This document shows, one piece after another, positions 22,430-33,024 of a DNA stretch of 40,453 nucleotides. The notes below the pieces were generated by a model. It saw only the letters and a program-made list of their open reading frames with translations, was not told the origin of the DNA and did not search any database. The translations under genes were made by a program, and so were the position numbers. How positions within the stretch are numbered: the first letter of the stretch is position 1; every line of letters starts with the position of its first letter. Origin of the DNA: DASUMP01 sp036277635 (lineage in GTDB: Bacteria; Actinomycetota; Acidimicrobiia; IMCC26256; PALSA-610); assembly GCA_036277635.1 (NCBI GenBank), contig DASUMP010000053.1:1-40453 (forward strand). Reading direction: 5' to 3'.

Positions 22430-23367
22430 GAGCCGTCCTCGGTGGCGAAGCCGACCATGTGCAGCTCGGGGTGGAGCACGACACCGGAGTGCTCGGCGAC
22501 GCGCCGGCGCACCTCGGCCACGAGGGCCCGCACGTCGGCGGCGCGCGCACCCGAGTCCGCGACGAAGAAGTTCGCGTGCTTGGCCGACACGGTGACGCCG
22601 CCGATCCGCAAGCCCTTCAGGCCCGCGGCTTCGATGAGTCGACCGGCCGCATCGCCCGGGGGGTTCGTGAACACCGAGCCGGCGTTCGCGCCGCCCGGTT
22701 GGTGCTCGCGGCGCCACCGCACGATCGCGGAGATCCGCCGCTCGCACGCCTCGGGCTCGTCGGGGTGGCCGTCGAAGTCGGCCCGCACCACCACGTGGTG
22801 CCCGGTGAGGGCGGAGCGCCGGTAGCCGAGGGCGAGCGCGTCGACGTCCCAGTCGGACACTTCGCCGTCGCTCAGGTCGACGACCCGAGCGGAGCGCAGG
22901 ACATCGCGCGTCTCGCGACCGTGGCCGCCGGCGTTCATCCGGACCGCGCCCCCGACGCTTCCGGGGATGCCGACGAAGAACTCGAGGCCGGCGATGCCCG
23001 CCGCGCCGGCGCGCCGGGCGAGCACGGGAACCGCGACCGCACCACCGGCGGCGACGCGCGAGTGCACCGTGTCGAGGGCGAGCTCGTCGAGCGCGCCGCC
23101 GAGCACGATCGCGACACCGGGGAACCCGTCGTCGGCGACGAGCAGGTTCGATCCGCGGCCGACGACCAGCGTGGCGACGTCGGGGTGGTCTCGCAGGACG
23201 CGCGCGAGCGCCACGACATCGGCTTCGTCGTCGGCGCGCACGAGCACGCGCAGCGGACCGCCGCAGCGATACGTCGTGTGCTCGGCGCTCGGCACGTCGC
23301 GCTGCACGCGACCGGGCAGGGCGACCGCGAGCGCGTCGGCGACGGTGTCGAGGGTCGCGGCGGTCAC
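22426..23367 (-). CDS. murB: UDP-N-acetylenolpyruvoylglucosamine reductase MurB
   Basis: FAD enzyme that reduces UDP-GlcNAc-enolpyruvate to UDP-MurNAc with NADPH. 313 residues. Seen: HTTYRCGGPLRVLVRAD (FAD domain), VVGRGSNLLVADDGFPG, GIAGLEFFVGIPGSVGGAVR with the MNAGGHG stretch, ALGYRRSAL, and NAGSVFTNPPGDAAG carrying the proton-donor Ser. The terminal region with the catalytic Glu is in HPELHMVGF. The GTG at 23367 overlaps the murC TGA (GTGA). All expected segments are intact. Confidence 0.96.
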   Translation of the reverse strand: MTAATLDTVADALAVALPGRVQRDVPSAEHTTYRCGGPLRVLVRADDEADVVALARVLRDHPDVATLVVGRGSNLLVADDGFPGVAIVLGGALDELALDTVHSRVAAGGAVAVPVLARRAGAAGIAGLEFFVGIPGSVGGAVRMNAGGHGRETRDVLRSARVVDLSDGEVSDWDVDALALGYRRSALTGHHVVVRADFDGHPDEPEACERRISAIVRWRREHQPGGANAGSVFTNPPGDAAGRLIEAAGLKGLRIGGVTVSAKHANFFVADSGARAADVRALVAEVRRRVAEHSGVVLHPELHMVGFATEDGS

Positions 23368-24767
23368 GACGCCGCCTCGCGCGTGAGCCATTCGTCGGGA
23401 AGCGTCGTGAGGTCTCCCGCGCCGAGGGTGAGGACGACGTCGCCGCGACGGGCCAAGCGGCGGGGCACGTCGCGCAAGTCGTCGCGGCGCGGCACGTAGG
23501 TGACCGGGAGGTCGGGATGGGCGTCGAGCACCGCTTGGACGATCAGGCGACCCGACACGCCGGCGACCGGCCGCTCCCCCGCCGCGTACACGTCGGTGAC
23601 CACGACGGCGTCGGCGCCGGAGAACGCGTCGCGGAACTCGCGCCACAGGGCGGCGGTGCGCGTGTAGCGGTGCGGTTGGAACACGACCACGACGCGGTTC
23701 CAGCCGCCCTCGCGCGCGGTCGCGATCGCGGCCTCGACCTCGGCCGGGAGGTGGGCGTAGTCGTCGATCAGTGCGACCCCGTCGAGCTCGCCGCGGTGCT
23801 GGAACCGGCGGGCGACGCCACCGAAGCCGGCGAGTGCGCGCTGCGCTGCGTCGATCTCGACGCCGAGCTCGCTCGCCACCGCGAGCGCGGCGGCCGCGTT
23901 CAGCGCGTTGTGGCGACCGGCGACGGGCAGCTGCAGCACGCCGGCGTCGACGCCGTCGACCCGGATGCGGGCGCGACACCCGTCGCGGCCGCCGACGTAA
24001 TCGCTGAGGTGATAGTCGGCGTCGGCGGAGAACCCGAACGTGCGGACGTCGCCGACCTCCGAACGCAGCGCGGCGGCGCCGGGGTCGTCGACGCCGATGA
24101 CGCACACCTCGCGCGCGAGGCGGGCGAACTGCGCGAACGCGTCGGCGAGACCCCCCACGTCGCCGTAGTGGTCGAGGTGGTCGGGCTCGACGTTCGTCAC
24201 GACCGCGATCGCCGGGTCGAGCGCGAGGAACGTCCCGTCGCTCTCGTCGGCTTCGACGACGAACAGGTCGCCCGAGTCGTACGCCGCATTCGACCCGACC
24301 TCGTTCACGTCGGCACCGATCACGAAGCTCGGGTGCAGGCCCGCGGCGCGCAACACGAGCGCGAGCATCGACGCCGTGGTGGTCTTGCCGTGCGAGCCTG
24401 CGACCGCGATGGAGCGGCGGATCTGGGTGAGGGCGCGCAGCACCCGGGCGCGGTGCAGCACCGGGACGCCGAGCGCACGCGCCGCGACGAGCTCCACGTT
24501 GTCGAGCGGCACCGCCGTCGAGTACACGACCGCGTCGGCGCCGACGGGCACGTGCTCGGCGCGCTGTCCCACGGCGACCTCGACGCCGGCGGCCTCGAGA
24601 CGCGCGAGCACCGCGGAGTCGCGCAGGTCGGAGCCGCTGACGCGATGACCCATCCCGACGAGCAGCCGCGCGATGGCGCTCATGCCTGCGCCCCCGACGC
24701 CCACGATGTGCACCCGGCGGGGCTGCGACAGGTCGAGCTCCGGCAGCTCGATGGCGTCAGGCGGCAC
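23364..24767 (-). CDS. murC: UDP-N-acetylmuramate:L-alanine ligase MurC
   Basis: Adds L-Ala to UDP-MurNAc using ATP. 467 residues. Seen: RRVHIVGVGGAGMSAIARLL (Rossmann UDP-binding domain), VAGSHGKTTTASMLALVL (P-loop), VVEADESDGTFL, NVEPDHLDHYG, GRHNALNAAAALAVA, DDYAHLPAEVEAAI and VVFQPHRYTRT, in Mur-ligase order. The start is a GTG at 24767, 11 bases inside the murG end, with no closer in-frame start before the Rossmann motif. The downstream murB is coupled by GTGA. Confidence 0.96.
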   Translation of the reverse strand: MPPDAIELPELDLSQPRRVHIVGVGGAGMSAIARLLVGMGHRVSGSDLRDSAVLARLEAAGVEVAVGQRAEHVPVGADAVVYSTAVPLDNVELVAARALGVPVLHRARVLRALTQIRRSIAVAGSHGKTTTASMLALVLRAAGLHPSFVIGADVNEVGSNAAYDSGDLFVVEADESDGTFLALDPAIAVVTNVEPDHLDHYGDVGGLADAFAQFARLAREVCVIGVDDPGAAALRSEVGDVRTFGFSADADYHLSDYVGGRDGCRARIRVDGVDAGVLQLPVAGRHNALNAAAALAVASELGVEIDAAQRALAGFGGVARRFQHRGELDGVALIDDYAHLPAEVEAAIATAREGGWNRVVVVFQPHRYTRTAALWREFRDAFSGADAVVVTDVYAAGERPVAGVSGRLIVQAVLDAHPDLPVTYVPRRDDLRDVPRRLARRGDVVLTLGAGDLTTLPDEWLTREAAS

Positions 24768-25842
24768 GGGCCCGGCCTTCCACGAAGTCGGCGAGGTGGA
24801 CGACCGCGTCGGGACGGGCGAGGGCCCGGGCCGCGGCGGCCATCTCCTCCACGCGCGCGGGATCTGCCAACAGACGGCTGCAGATCTCGTCGAGCTGGGC
24901 GCCGGTGCAGCGCTCATCCGTGAGCAGCACCGCTGCGCCCGCGGACTCGAGTGTGCGCGCGTTGTGGGTCTGGTGATCGCTCGGCGCGCCCGGCAGCGGC
25001 ACCAGCACGGTCGGCAGCCCCGCCGTCGTGACCTCCGCAATCGTGCCGGCGCCGGCGCGGCACACGGCGATCGTCGATCGGGCGTAGAGCTGGTGCATCT
25101 CGGGCTCGTACGGCGACAGGGTGTAGTCGAGGGCGTCGTCGGGGTTCCGCAGATCGGCGAGGCGTCGCTCGCACTCGTCGAAGTTCCGCGCGCCGCACAC
25201 GTGGTGGACGCGCACGTCGGCCCGACCCCGCCACCGGTCGTAGAGCTCGAGCGCGGCGTCGTTGATGGTGCGCGCGCCCAGCGAACCGCCGAACAGCGCG
25301 ACGATCGGCGGCGTGGCGGGCGCGCGCCGCACGGCCCGGATCTCGGCACGGACCGGGTTGCCCGTGACCGTCGCGCCCGGCAACGGCGTCCCCGGCAGCG
25401 ACACCGCGGGGGTCGCGCCGAGGCGGGTGGCGATGCGGTTCGCGAGACCCGGCGCAGCGTCCTGTTCGTGCACGAGCGTCGGCACGCGCAACACGCGGGC
25501 GGCGACGACGCACGGGAGCGACGCGTAGCCACCGAAGCCCACGACCACCTGCGGCCGGAGCCGCCGGACGATCAGGATCGCGCGCACCATCGCGACGACG
25601 GCGTCGAGCACCGTGCGCACGTTCTCGATCGTCATGCGTCGCTGCAGCCCGCGTCCGGGCAGCAGATCGATGGCGAACCCGGCTTCGGGGACGACTCGAC
25701 CTTCGAGTCCGCGCCGACCGCCGACGAAGCGAATGCTGTCGCGCGGGTGGCCGCGATCGACGAGCTCTTGCGCGAGGGCGAGCGCTGGATACGTGTGGCC
25801 CCCGGTCCCGCCGGTCGCGAGCACTGCGAACACTCGGATCAC
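24757..25842 (-). CDS. murG: MurG, lipid II-forming GlcNAc transferase
   Basis: Peripheral membrane glycosyltransferase that adds GlcNAc to lipid I to make lipid II. 361 residues of GT28 type. Seen: FAVLATGGTGGHTYPALALA (acceptor-side G-loop), VVGFGGYASLP, VHEQDAAPGLANR, VTGNPVRAEI, VALFGGSLGARTIND, and the UDP-GlcNAc-binding CRAGAGTIAEVTTAGLPTVL with VPLPGAPSDHQTHNA. The GTG at 25842 overlaps the ftsW stop as GTGA. Its own stop lies inside murC. Confidence 0.96.
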   Translation of the reverse strand: MIRVFAVLATGGTGGHTYPALALAQELVDRGHPRDSIRFVGGRRGLEGRVVPEAGFAIDLLPGRGLQRRMTIENVRTVLDAVVAMVRAILIVRRLRPQVVVGFGGYASLPCVVAARVLRVPTLVHEQDAAPGLANRIATRLGATPAVSLPGTPLPGATVTGNPVRAEIRAVRRAPATPPIVALFGGSLGARTINDAALELYDRWRGRADVRVHHVCGARNFDECERRLADLRNPDDALDYTLSPYEPEMHQLYARSTIAVCRAGAGTIAEVTTAGLPTVLVPLPGAPSDHQTHNARTLESAGAAVLLTDERCTGAQLDEICSRLLADPARVEEMAAAARALARPDAVVHLADFVEGRARAA

Positions 25843-27077
25843 CGCGACCGTTCGGCTCGCGCGCGCGGTGCCGGTCGCGCCGGCGGCTCCGCCGGAGCGG
25901 GCGCGGGGGTGCGTCGCGCGATGTTCGCGAGGATGCCGGCGGCAGCCATCGTGAACACCAACGACGACCCACCCGCCGACAGGTAGGGCAGGGTGATGCC
26001 CGACACCGGTAGCAGCCCGACCACGGCACCGAGGTTGATCGCCGCCTGCCCGGCGATCCACGTCGTGATCCCGACGGCGAGCAGCATGCCGGCGCGGTCG
26101 GGGGCGCGACGCGCGACCTGGTAGCCGACGAGCGCGAAGCCTGCGAACAGCCCCACGACGAGCAGGCACCCGATGAGGCCCAGCTCTTCGCCGATCACCG
26201 CGAAGATGAAGTCGGTGTGCGCGTTCGGGAGGAAGAACCACTTCGACCGACCGGCGCCGAGTCCGACGCCGTCGATGCCGCCGCTGCCGAGCGCGATCAG
26301 CGACTGCGAGATCTGGTAGCCGGTGTTCGACGTGTCGGACCACGGGTCGAGGAACGTGAACACACGCGCGCGCCGATACGGCTCGGCCAGCGCCAGCGCG
26401 ACGGCGAGGCCCGCACCGCTCGCGCCGAGCCGGACGAGCCACCGGTTCGGCACCCCAGACACCACGAGCATCGCGAACACGATGAGCGCGAGCACGATCG
26501 TCGAGTCGAGATCGGGTTCGAGCAGGATCAGCGCGGCGGGCGCGCCGAGCAGCACGAGCACGGGCCGCAACACCGTGCGCGCGTCGTCGATCGCGCCCGC
26601 CCGCCGGGTCAGCAGCTCGGCGAGCGCGAGGACGAGGGCCAGCTTGGCGAGCTCGCTCGGCTGGAAGCGTACGGAGCCCACGCCCAACCACCGGCGGGCG
26701 CCGTCGACTTCGATGCCGACACCGGGGACGAGCACCGCGCCGAGGGCGACCAGCGTCGCGAGGTAGACGCCGGGAGCGAACCGGGCCCAGGTGCGGTAGT
26801 CGAGGCGGGCGGTGACGAGGAACGCGGCGGTACCCGCGAGCGCCCACATGAGCTGACGGTTGAAGAAGTACCACGACGAGCCGTACGCGCTCAGCGCCGA
26901 CACCGCGGAGGCCGAGAGGATCATCACGAGGCCGACGATGTTCAGCACTGCGACGGTCACGACGACCACGAGGAACGCCGGCGGTCGAGGTTGCGCTCGC
27001 GCCGAGCGAGCGCGCGACAGGCGCGCCCGGAGGTCGACGAACCGGTGCGCGGGCGCGTGCAGGACCGTCGGCGTCAT
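25839..27077 (-). CDS. ftsW: FtsW, SEDS peptidoglycan glycosyltransferase
   Basis: Septal lipid II polymerase working with FtsI. 412 residues with about ten membrane helices. Seen: SSWYFFNRQLMWALAG, VRFQPSELAKLALVLALAEL, LLEPDLDSTIVLALIVFAML, YQISQSLIALGSGGIDGVGL, the loop KWFFLPNAHTDFIFAVIGEE with the essential Asp of AHTDF, and LPYLSAGGSSLV. The N-terminal 33 residues are Arg-rich and the C-terminus is Pro/Ala/Arg-rich. The ATG at 27077 follows GAGGAGGTGAT by about 9 bases. The neighbour upstream is mraY. The murD gene usually found between them is missing, leaving a 76-base gap with a perfect palindrome. Confidence 0.96.
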   Translation of the reverse strand: MTPTVLHAPAHRFVDLRARLSRARSARAQPRPPAFLVVVVTVAVLNIVGLVMILSASAVSALSAYGSSWYFFNRQLMWALAGTAAFLVTARLDYRTWARFAPGVYLATLVALGAVLVPGVGIEVDGARRWLGVGSVRFQPSELAKLALVLALAELLTRRAGAIDDARTVLRPVLVLLGAPAALILLEPDLDSTIVLALIVFAMLVVSGVPNRWLVRLGASGAGLAVALALAEPYRRARVFTFLDPWSDTSNTGYQISQSLIALGSGGIDGVGLGAGRSKWFFLPNAHTDFIFAVIGEELGLIGCLLVVGLFAGFALVGYQVARRAPDRAGMLLAVGITTWIAGQAAINLGAVVGLLPVSGITLPYLSAGGSSLVFTMAAAGILANIARRTPAPAPAEPPARPAPRARAERSR

Positions 27078-27111
27078 CGAACCATCACCTCCTCGAACGA
27101 GGGACCAGGAT

Positions 27112-27133
27112 CACCGACGCGCGCGCGTCGGTG
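27112..27133. repeat. 22-bp perfect palindrome in the mraY-ftsW gap (murD position)
   Basis: Arms CACCGACGCGC (27112-27122) and GCGCGTCGGTG (27123-27133) are exact reverse complements with no spacer. It fills the middle of the 76-base gap between the mraY stop (27154) and the ftsW start (27077). No T-tract follows, so it is not a classical terminator. It may be a pause or partial terminator hairpin, a protein site, or a scar of lost sequence. Confidence 0.7.
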
Positions 27134-27153
27134 GTGGACCGTCGGGCGCGTCG

Positions 27154-28200
27154 TCACTCGATCACTCCCGGCTGCCGGATGAAGTCGGCGTAGAACACGC
27201 CGACCGCGAGCGCGACGGCCAGCCCCGCGAGCAGCCAGAACCGCACGACCACGGTGAACTCGGACCATCCGGCGAGCTCGAAGTGGTGGTGGATCGGCGC
27301 CATGCGCAGCACGCGACGCTTGAACCCGCGGTACGAGATGATCTGCGCGATCACCGACAGGGTCTCGACGGCGTAGAGACCGCCGATGACAGGGAGCAAG
27401 AACGTGGTGCGCGACATCAGCGCGAGCCCGGCCAGTGCACCGCCGATCGCGAGCGACCCGGTGTCGCCCATGAAGATGCGCGCGGGCGCGGCGTTCCACC
27501 ACAGGAACCCGGCGCAGGCGCCCACGAAGGCCGCCGCGAAGATCGCGAGGTCGAGTGCCTGGGCGGGCAGGATCCCGTAGATCTCCGGGTGCCGGAACTC
27601 GGTGAACGTGATGATGACGAACGCGCCGAACGACAACGTCGCGCTGCCGGCGGCGAGGCCGTCCATCCCGTCGGCGAGGTTGACCGCGTTCGACGTCGCG
27701 TAGATGACGATCACGGCCCACGCGAACCAGCCGAGATCGGAGAGGCTCAGGCTGAGCTCCGACGTGAACGACAGGTTCGTCGACACGTCGACCCACTGGA
27801 TCGCGAGGGCGGCGAAGCCGCCGGCGATCACCAGCTGGCCGGTCGTCTTCCCGCGCTTGCGCAGCCCGAGGTTCCGCTGCTTGCGGATGCCGAGGTAGTC
27901 GTCGAGGAACCCGACGATGGCGAGCCCGACCACGAGCGCGAGCAACGTGAGGCCCGCGCTCGCGAAGCGCACCTGGCCGCGCCGGAGGTGCGCGAAGAAG
28001 TAGCCGGCGACGGCGGCGGTGACGAGGGCGAGTCCGCCCATCGTGGGCGTGCCCGCCTTGGCGGCGTGCGGGTGCTCGTGCGGTCCGTCGTCACGGATGT
28101 ACTGGCCGATGCCGCGGGCGCGCAGCTCGCGGATCAGGAACGGGGTGCCGAGCAGCGCGACGAGGAACGCCATGCCGGCGGCCATGAGGAGGGCGATCAC
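27154..28200 (-). CDS. mraY: MraY, phospho-MurNAc-pentapeptide transferase
   Basis: Transfers phospho-MurNAc-pentapeptide to undecaprenyl phosphate, forming lipid I. 348 residues, about ten membrane helices. Seen: KAGTPTMGGLALV, the Asp pair of VGFLDDYLGIRK, NAVNLADGMDGLAAG (catalytic Asp region), RIFMGDTGSLAIGGALAGLA and PIHHHFELAGWSE (HHH motif). The GTG at 28200 overlaps the murF stop as GTGA. The C-terminus is complete. Confidence 0.97.
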   Translation of the reverse strand: MIALLMAAGMAFLVALLGTPFLIRELRARGIGQYIRDDGPHEHPHAAKAGTPTMGGLALVTAAVAGYFFAHLRRGQVRFASAGLTLLALVVGLAIVGFLDDYLGIRKQRNLGLRKRGKTTGQLVIAGGFAALAIQWVDVSTNLSFTSELSLSLSDLGWFAWAVIVIYATSNAVNLADGMDGLAAGSATLSFGAFVIITFTEFRHPEIYGILPAQALDLAIFAAAFVGACAGFLWWNAAPARIFMGDTGSLAIGGALAGLALMSRTTFLLPVIGGLYAVETLSVIAQIISYRGFKRRVLRMAPIHHHFELAGWSEFTVVVRFWLLAGLAVALAVGVFYADFIRQPGVIE

Positions 28201-29578
28201 GACGCGCCCCCGCGACCGTTCACCGGCGCGTCGTCGAGCAGCGCCGCGGCGACGCGCTCGAGGTGCAGCGCCCGGCTCGCCTTCACCAGGACCGCGTCGC
28301 CGGGGGCGACGATCTCCCGCACGAGCGCGAGCGCGGCCGCCGCGTCGTCGACGCGATGGGTCGCGGCGCCGCCGCCGGCGGCGGTCGCGATCGCCGCACC
28401 TCCCGCACCCACGCCCACGACCACGTCGACGCCGAGCGTCGCCGAGAGCCGACCGATCTCGGCGTGCGCGTCGGCGGCGTGGGGGCCGAGCTCGCGCATG
28501 TCGCCTAACACCGCGATGCGGCGCCCCGCGACGGGAAGCCGCGCGAGCGCGTGCAGCGCGGCGTCCATCGACGCCGGGTTCGCGTTGTAGGCGTCGTTCA
28601 CGACGGTCACGCCCGCGTCCGACACGTCGATCTCCATCCGCCACCGCGACGGTCGCGCGTGCGCGAGCGCGGACGCGATCTGCTCTGCCGCGAGTCCGAG
28701 CTCGCGGGCGACGACCACGGCGAGCGCGGCGTTGTGCGCTTGGTGGGCACCCCGCAACGGCACGTGGTACCGCGTGCCGTCGAGCTCGAACGACGGGCGC
28801 AGGTCGTCGTCGACGCGCAGGTCGGCCACGACGACGTCGGCGTCGGCAGCGGTCCCGACGGTGATGACCCGAGCGGCGCTGCGGGAGGCGAGCCAGGGCG
28901 TGTGCTCGTCGTCGGCATTGAGTACTGCGACCGCGGCATCCGACAGCGACTCGATCAGCTCGGCCATCGCGCGCGCGGCGCCCTCGCGCCCGCCGAGGTG
29001 CTCGGCGTGCGCGAGACCGACGTTGGTGACGACGCCGACCGTGGGCGACGCGATCGCGCACAGCGCAGCGATGTCGCCGGGGAACCGTTCCCCCATCTCG
29101 GTGACGACCACGTGCGCGCGCGCCGGCATGTTCAACAGCGTGATCGGGAGTCCGAACTCGTTGTTGAACGACTCGGGGTTGGCGTGCGCGACCCGCCCCG
29201 CGCCCGAGAGGATCCCGGCCAGGAGGTCCTTGGTCGATGTCTTGCCGGTGGATCCGGCGACGGCGACGACGTCGAGGTCGGCCCGCGCCGATCGCACCCT
29301 GCGTGCGACGCGCCCGAGCGCGGCGATCGTGTCGTCGACGAGCACGAGGGCGCCGTGCGGCGCATGGTGCAGCGGGACCGTCCGACTCACGAGCGCAACG
29401 ACGGCGCCGCGGGCGAGGGCCTCGTCGACGAAGTCGTGACCGTCGCGGTGGCCGCGCAACGCCACGAAGCACGAGCCGGGCGCCAGATCGCGCGAGTCGA
29501 ACCCGAAGCTGCGCACGGCCGTGCCGGGATCACCGATGGCCACACGCCCCTCGGCGTGCGACGCGAGCTCGCCCACGG

Positions 29579-29588
<10 letters not shown>
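28197..29588 (-). CDS. murF: MurF, UDP-MurNAc-tripeptide:D-Ala-D-Ala ligase
   Basis: Adds D-Ala-D-Ala to complete the pentapeptide. 463 residues. Seen: GFDSRDLAPGSCFVALRG, VVAVAGSTGKTSTKDLLAGI (P-loop), NPESFNNEFGLPITLL, VTEMGERFPGDIAALC, NVGLAHAEHLGG, VNDAYNANPASMDAAL and AVLGDMRELG. The ATG at 29588 lies 10 bases inside the murE end, with GAGG 7 bases before it. A second ATG at 29582 forms an ATGA with the murE stop and is the main alternative. Confidence 0.96.
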
Positions 29589-31051
<1,463 letters not shown>

Positions 31052-31059
31052 GCGCGCTC

Positions 31060-33024
31060 CTATCCCGCGGGTTCCGTGGTGACCGTGGGCAGGGTACCGG
31101 CCGGGTCCTCGGCGGCCGCAGCCGCCGCAGCCGCTGCTGCTGCCCTCGCCTCCACGAGCTCGGTCAACGCCGTGCCGTGGGGCACCGCGCAGCTCAGCCG
31201 CTCGGCCGACGCGGCCGCGTGCGCGACGTCCCACTGGCTCGGGACCCCGGGGACGACGGCACTCGGCTGCACCCGCTCGGAGCGCAGCGCGTGCTGCATG
31301 ATCTCCGCGAACGCCGGCGCGGCGGCGCGCCCGCCGTAGGTCTGCGCCGGTTCGTCGATCACGACGATGGTCGCGAGCCGTGGCGCCTCGGCGGGGGCGA
31401 AGCCGACGAACGTCGCCATGTGCCGGTCGTCGGCGTAGCCGCCCTCGGGGCGCGCCTTGCGTGACGTGCCGGTCTTGCCGGCGACGTTGTAGCCGCGCAC
31501 CGCCGCGCACGTGCCGGTGCCGTCGGTCACGACGCGCTCGAGCATCGTCGCCACCGCCTGCGCGGTCGGTTCGGTGAGCACCCGGGTGCCGTGCTCGACC
31601 GGCATCGTGACGCGGCCGCCGCCTGCGTCGATCCGTCCGCTGACGACGCGCGGAGGAACGGTGACACCGCCGTTGGCGATCGTGGTGTACACGTCGAGGA
31701 TCTGCATCGCGGAGACCGACAGCGCGTAGCCGATGGGGACCGAGCCCATCCCGACGCCGTAGTACTCGTCGGGATCGAGCAGCACGCCGTCGGCCTGGCC
31801 GGGGAAGTCGATCGCGGTCGGGTCGTCGAGCCCGAACTCGCGGAGGGCGGCGTCGAGCCGCTCCTTGCCGAGGAGCTGCGCGATCGTGATGGTGCCGACG
31901 TTCGACGACTGGGCGAGGATCTCCGACACCGACCACCGCACCCGACCGTGCGGGTGGTCTTCGCGGAACTGCTTGTCCCCGACCGTGATCCAGTCGTCGA
32001 GGTCGAACTCGGTGTGCGGACCGACGAGCCCCTCGTCGAGCGCGCTCGCGACGGTGATGACCTTGTTCGTCGATCCCGGCTCGAACGTGTCGGTCAACGG
32101 CCGGTTGCGCTCACTCGCGGTCGCGGGTCGGGCGATGCCGGTCTCGTCGCCGACGACCGTCGCCATCGCGAGGACGTCGCCGGACTCCACGTCGATCACC
32201 ACCGCCATGCCGCCGCGGGCGCTCTCCGCGGTGACCTGGTCGGCGAGCGTCCGCTCGACTCGGTACTGGATCGCCTGGTCGATCGTCAGGACGAGGTCGG
32301 TGCCCCGCTCGGGCTGCTGCTCGCGCCGGACGGTGCGGGGGATGGTGCGGCCGTCGCGGTCGCGCTCCACCACGAGCTCGCCGGGCTTCCCCGCGAGCTC
32401 GTCGTCGTAGAGCGCCTCCAGACCGAACAGTCCCGCGTTCTCGAGACCGACCTCACCGAGGAGCGCGGCGGCGAGCGCGCCGCCCGGGTACTGGCGCGCC
32501 GACTCGTACACGAACGAGACGCCGGGGAGGTCGAGCGCGCGGACCTGCTGCGCGATCGCGTCGTCGACGGTGCGGGCGACGTAGACGAACTCGCGGTCGC
32601 GACGGGCCAGCCGTTCGGTGAGCAACGCTTCGTCGACGCCGACGATCGGCGCGAGTGCACGCGCGGCGGCGCCGGGATCGACGACGAGACGCGGGTCCGC
32701 CCAGATCGTCTCGCGCTGCACCGAGATCGCGAGGTCACGACCGTTGCGGTCGAAGATGCTGCCGCGCTCCGCGTTGATCGGCACCGTGCGCAAGCGCTGC
32801 TCGAGCCCGAGCTCGCGGTAGCGCGCGGCGCTGAGCGCCTGCAGGTCGACGAGGCGCACCGAGACCGCGAGGAACGCGATCACGACGGAGATGGTGAGGA
32901 CACCGATGCGCCGACGGCCCGTGCGAGTGGCCTGCGCTCGCGGGTCGACGGCCGGACGGCGGGCGCGGGGCGCCGACGGGCGCGAGGCGCGCACGGCGCG
33001 CTGCGGATCACGGGTCGGCGACAA
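31060..33024 (-). CDS. ftsI: FtsI (PBP3), septal transpeptidase
   Basis: Class B penicillin-binding protein that crosslinks septal peptidoglycan. 654 residues. Seen: a basic cytoplasmic tail, one membrane helix (about 39-58), the pedestal motif NAERGSIFDRNGRDLA, then the transpeptidase motifs S318-T-N-K321 (EPGSTNKVITVA), SSN (373-375) and KTGT (517-520). After the catalytic domain comes an unusual tail with a run of eleven alanines (about 31102-31144) and TLPTVTTEPAG. The start is a TTG at 33024, 17 bases inside ftsL, chosen because AAGGA lies 5 bases upstream; a GTG at 32994 has no ribosome site. A TTG start may keep its translation low. Confidence 0.95.
   Translation of the reverse strand: MSPTRDPQRAVRASRPSAPRARRPAVDPRAQATRTGRRRIGVLTISVVIAFLAVSVRLVDLQALSAARYRELGLEQRLRTVPINAERGSIFDRNGRDLAISVQRETIWADPRLVVDPGAAARALAPIVGVDEALLTERLARRDREFVYVARTVDDAIAQQVRALDLPGVSFVYESARQYPGGALAAALLGEVGLENAGLFGLEALYDDELAGKPGELVVERDRDGRTIPRTVRREQQPERGTDLVLTIDQAIQYRVERTLADQVTAESARGGMAVVIDVESGDVLAMATVVGDETGIARPATASERNRPLTDTFEPGSTNKVITVASALDEGLVGPHTEFDLDDWITVGDKQFREDHPHGRVRWSVSEILAQSSNVGTITIAQLLGKERLDAALREFGLDDPTAIDFPGQADGVLLDPDEYYGVGMGSVPIGYALSVSAMQILDVYTTIANGGVTVPPRVVSGRIDAGGGRVTMPVEHGTRVLTEPTAQAVATMLERVVTDGTGTCAAVRGYNVAGKTGTSRKARPEGGYADDRHMATFVGFAPAEAPRLATIVVIDEPAQTYGGRAAAPAFAEIMQHALRSERVQPSAVVPGVPSQWDVAHAAASAERLSCAVPHGTALTELVEARAAAAAAAAAAAEDPAGTLPTVTTEPAG

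Noticed and set aside
27078..27153. A degenerate or frameshifted murD in the mraY-ftsW gap
   Set aside because: The gap is only 76 bases and none of its frames shows Mur-ligase motifs; it is absence, not decay.
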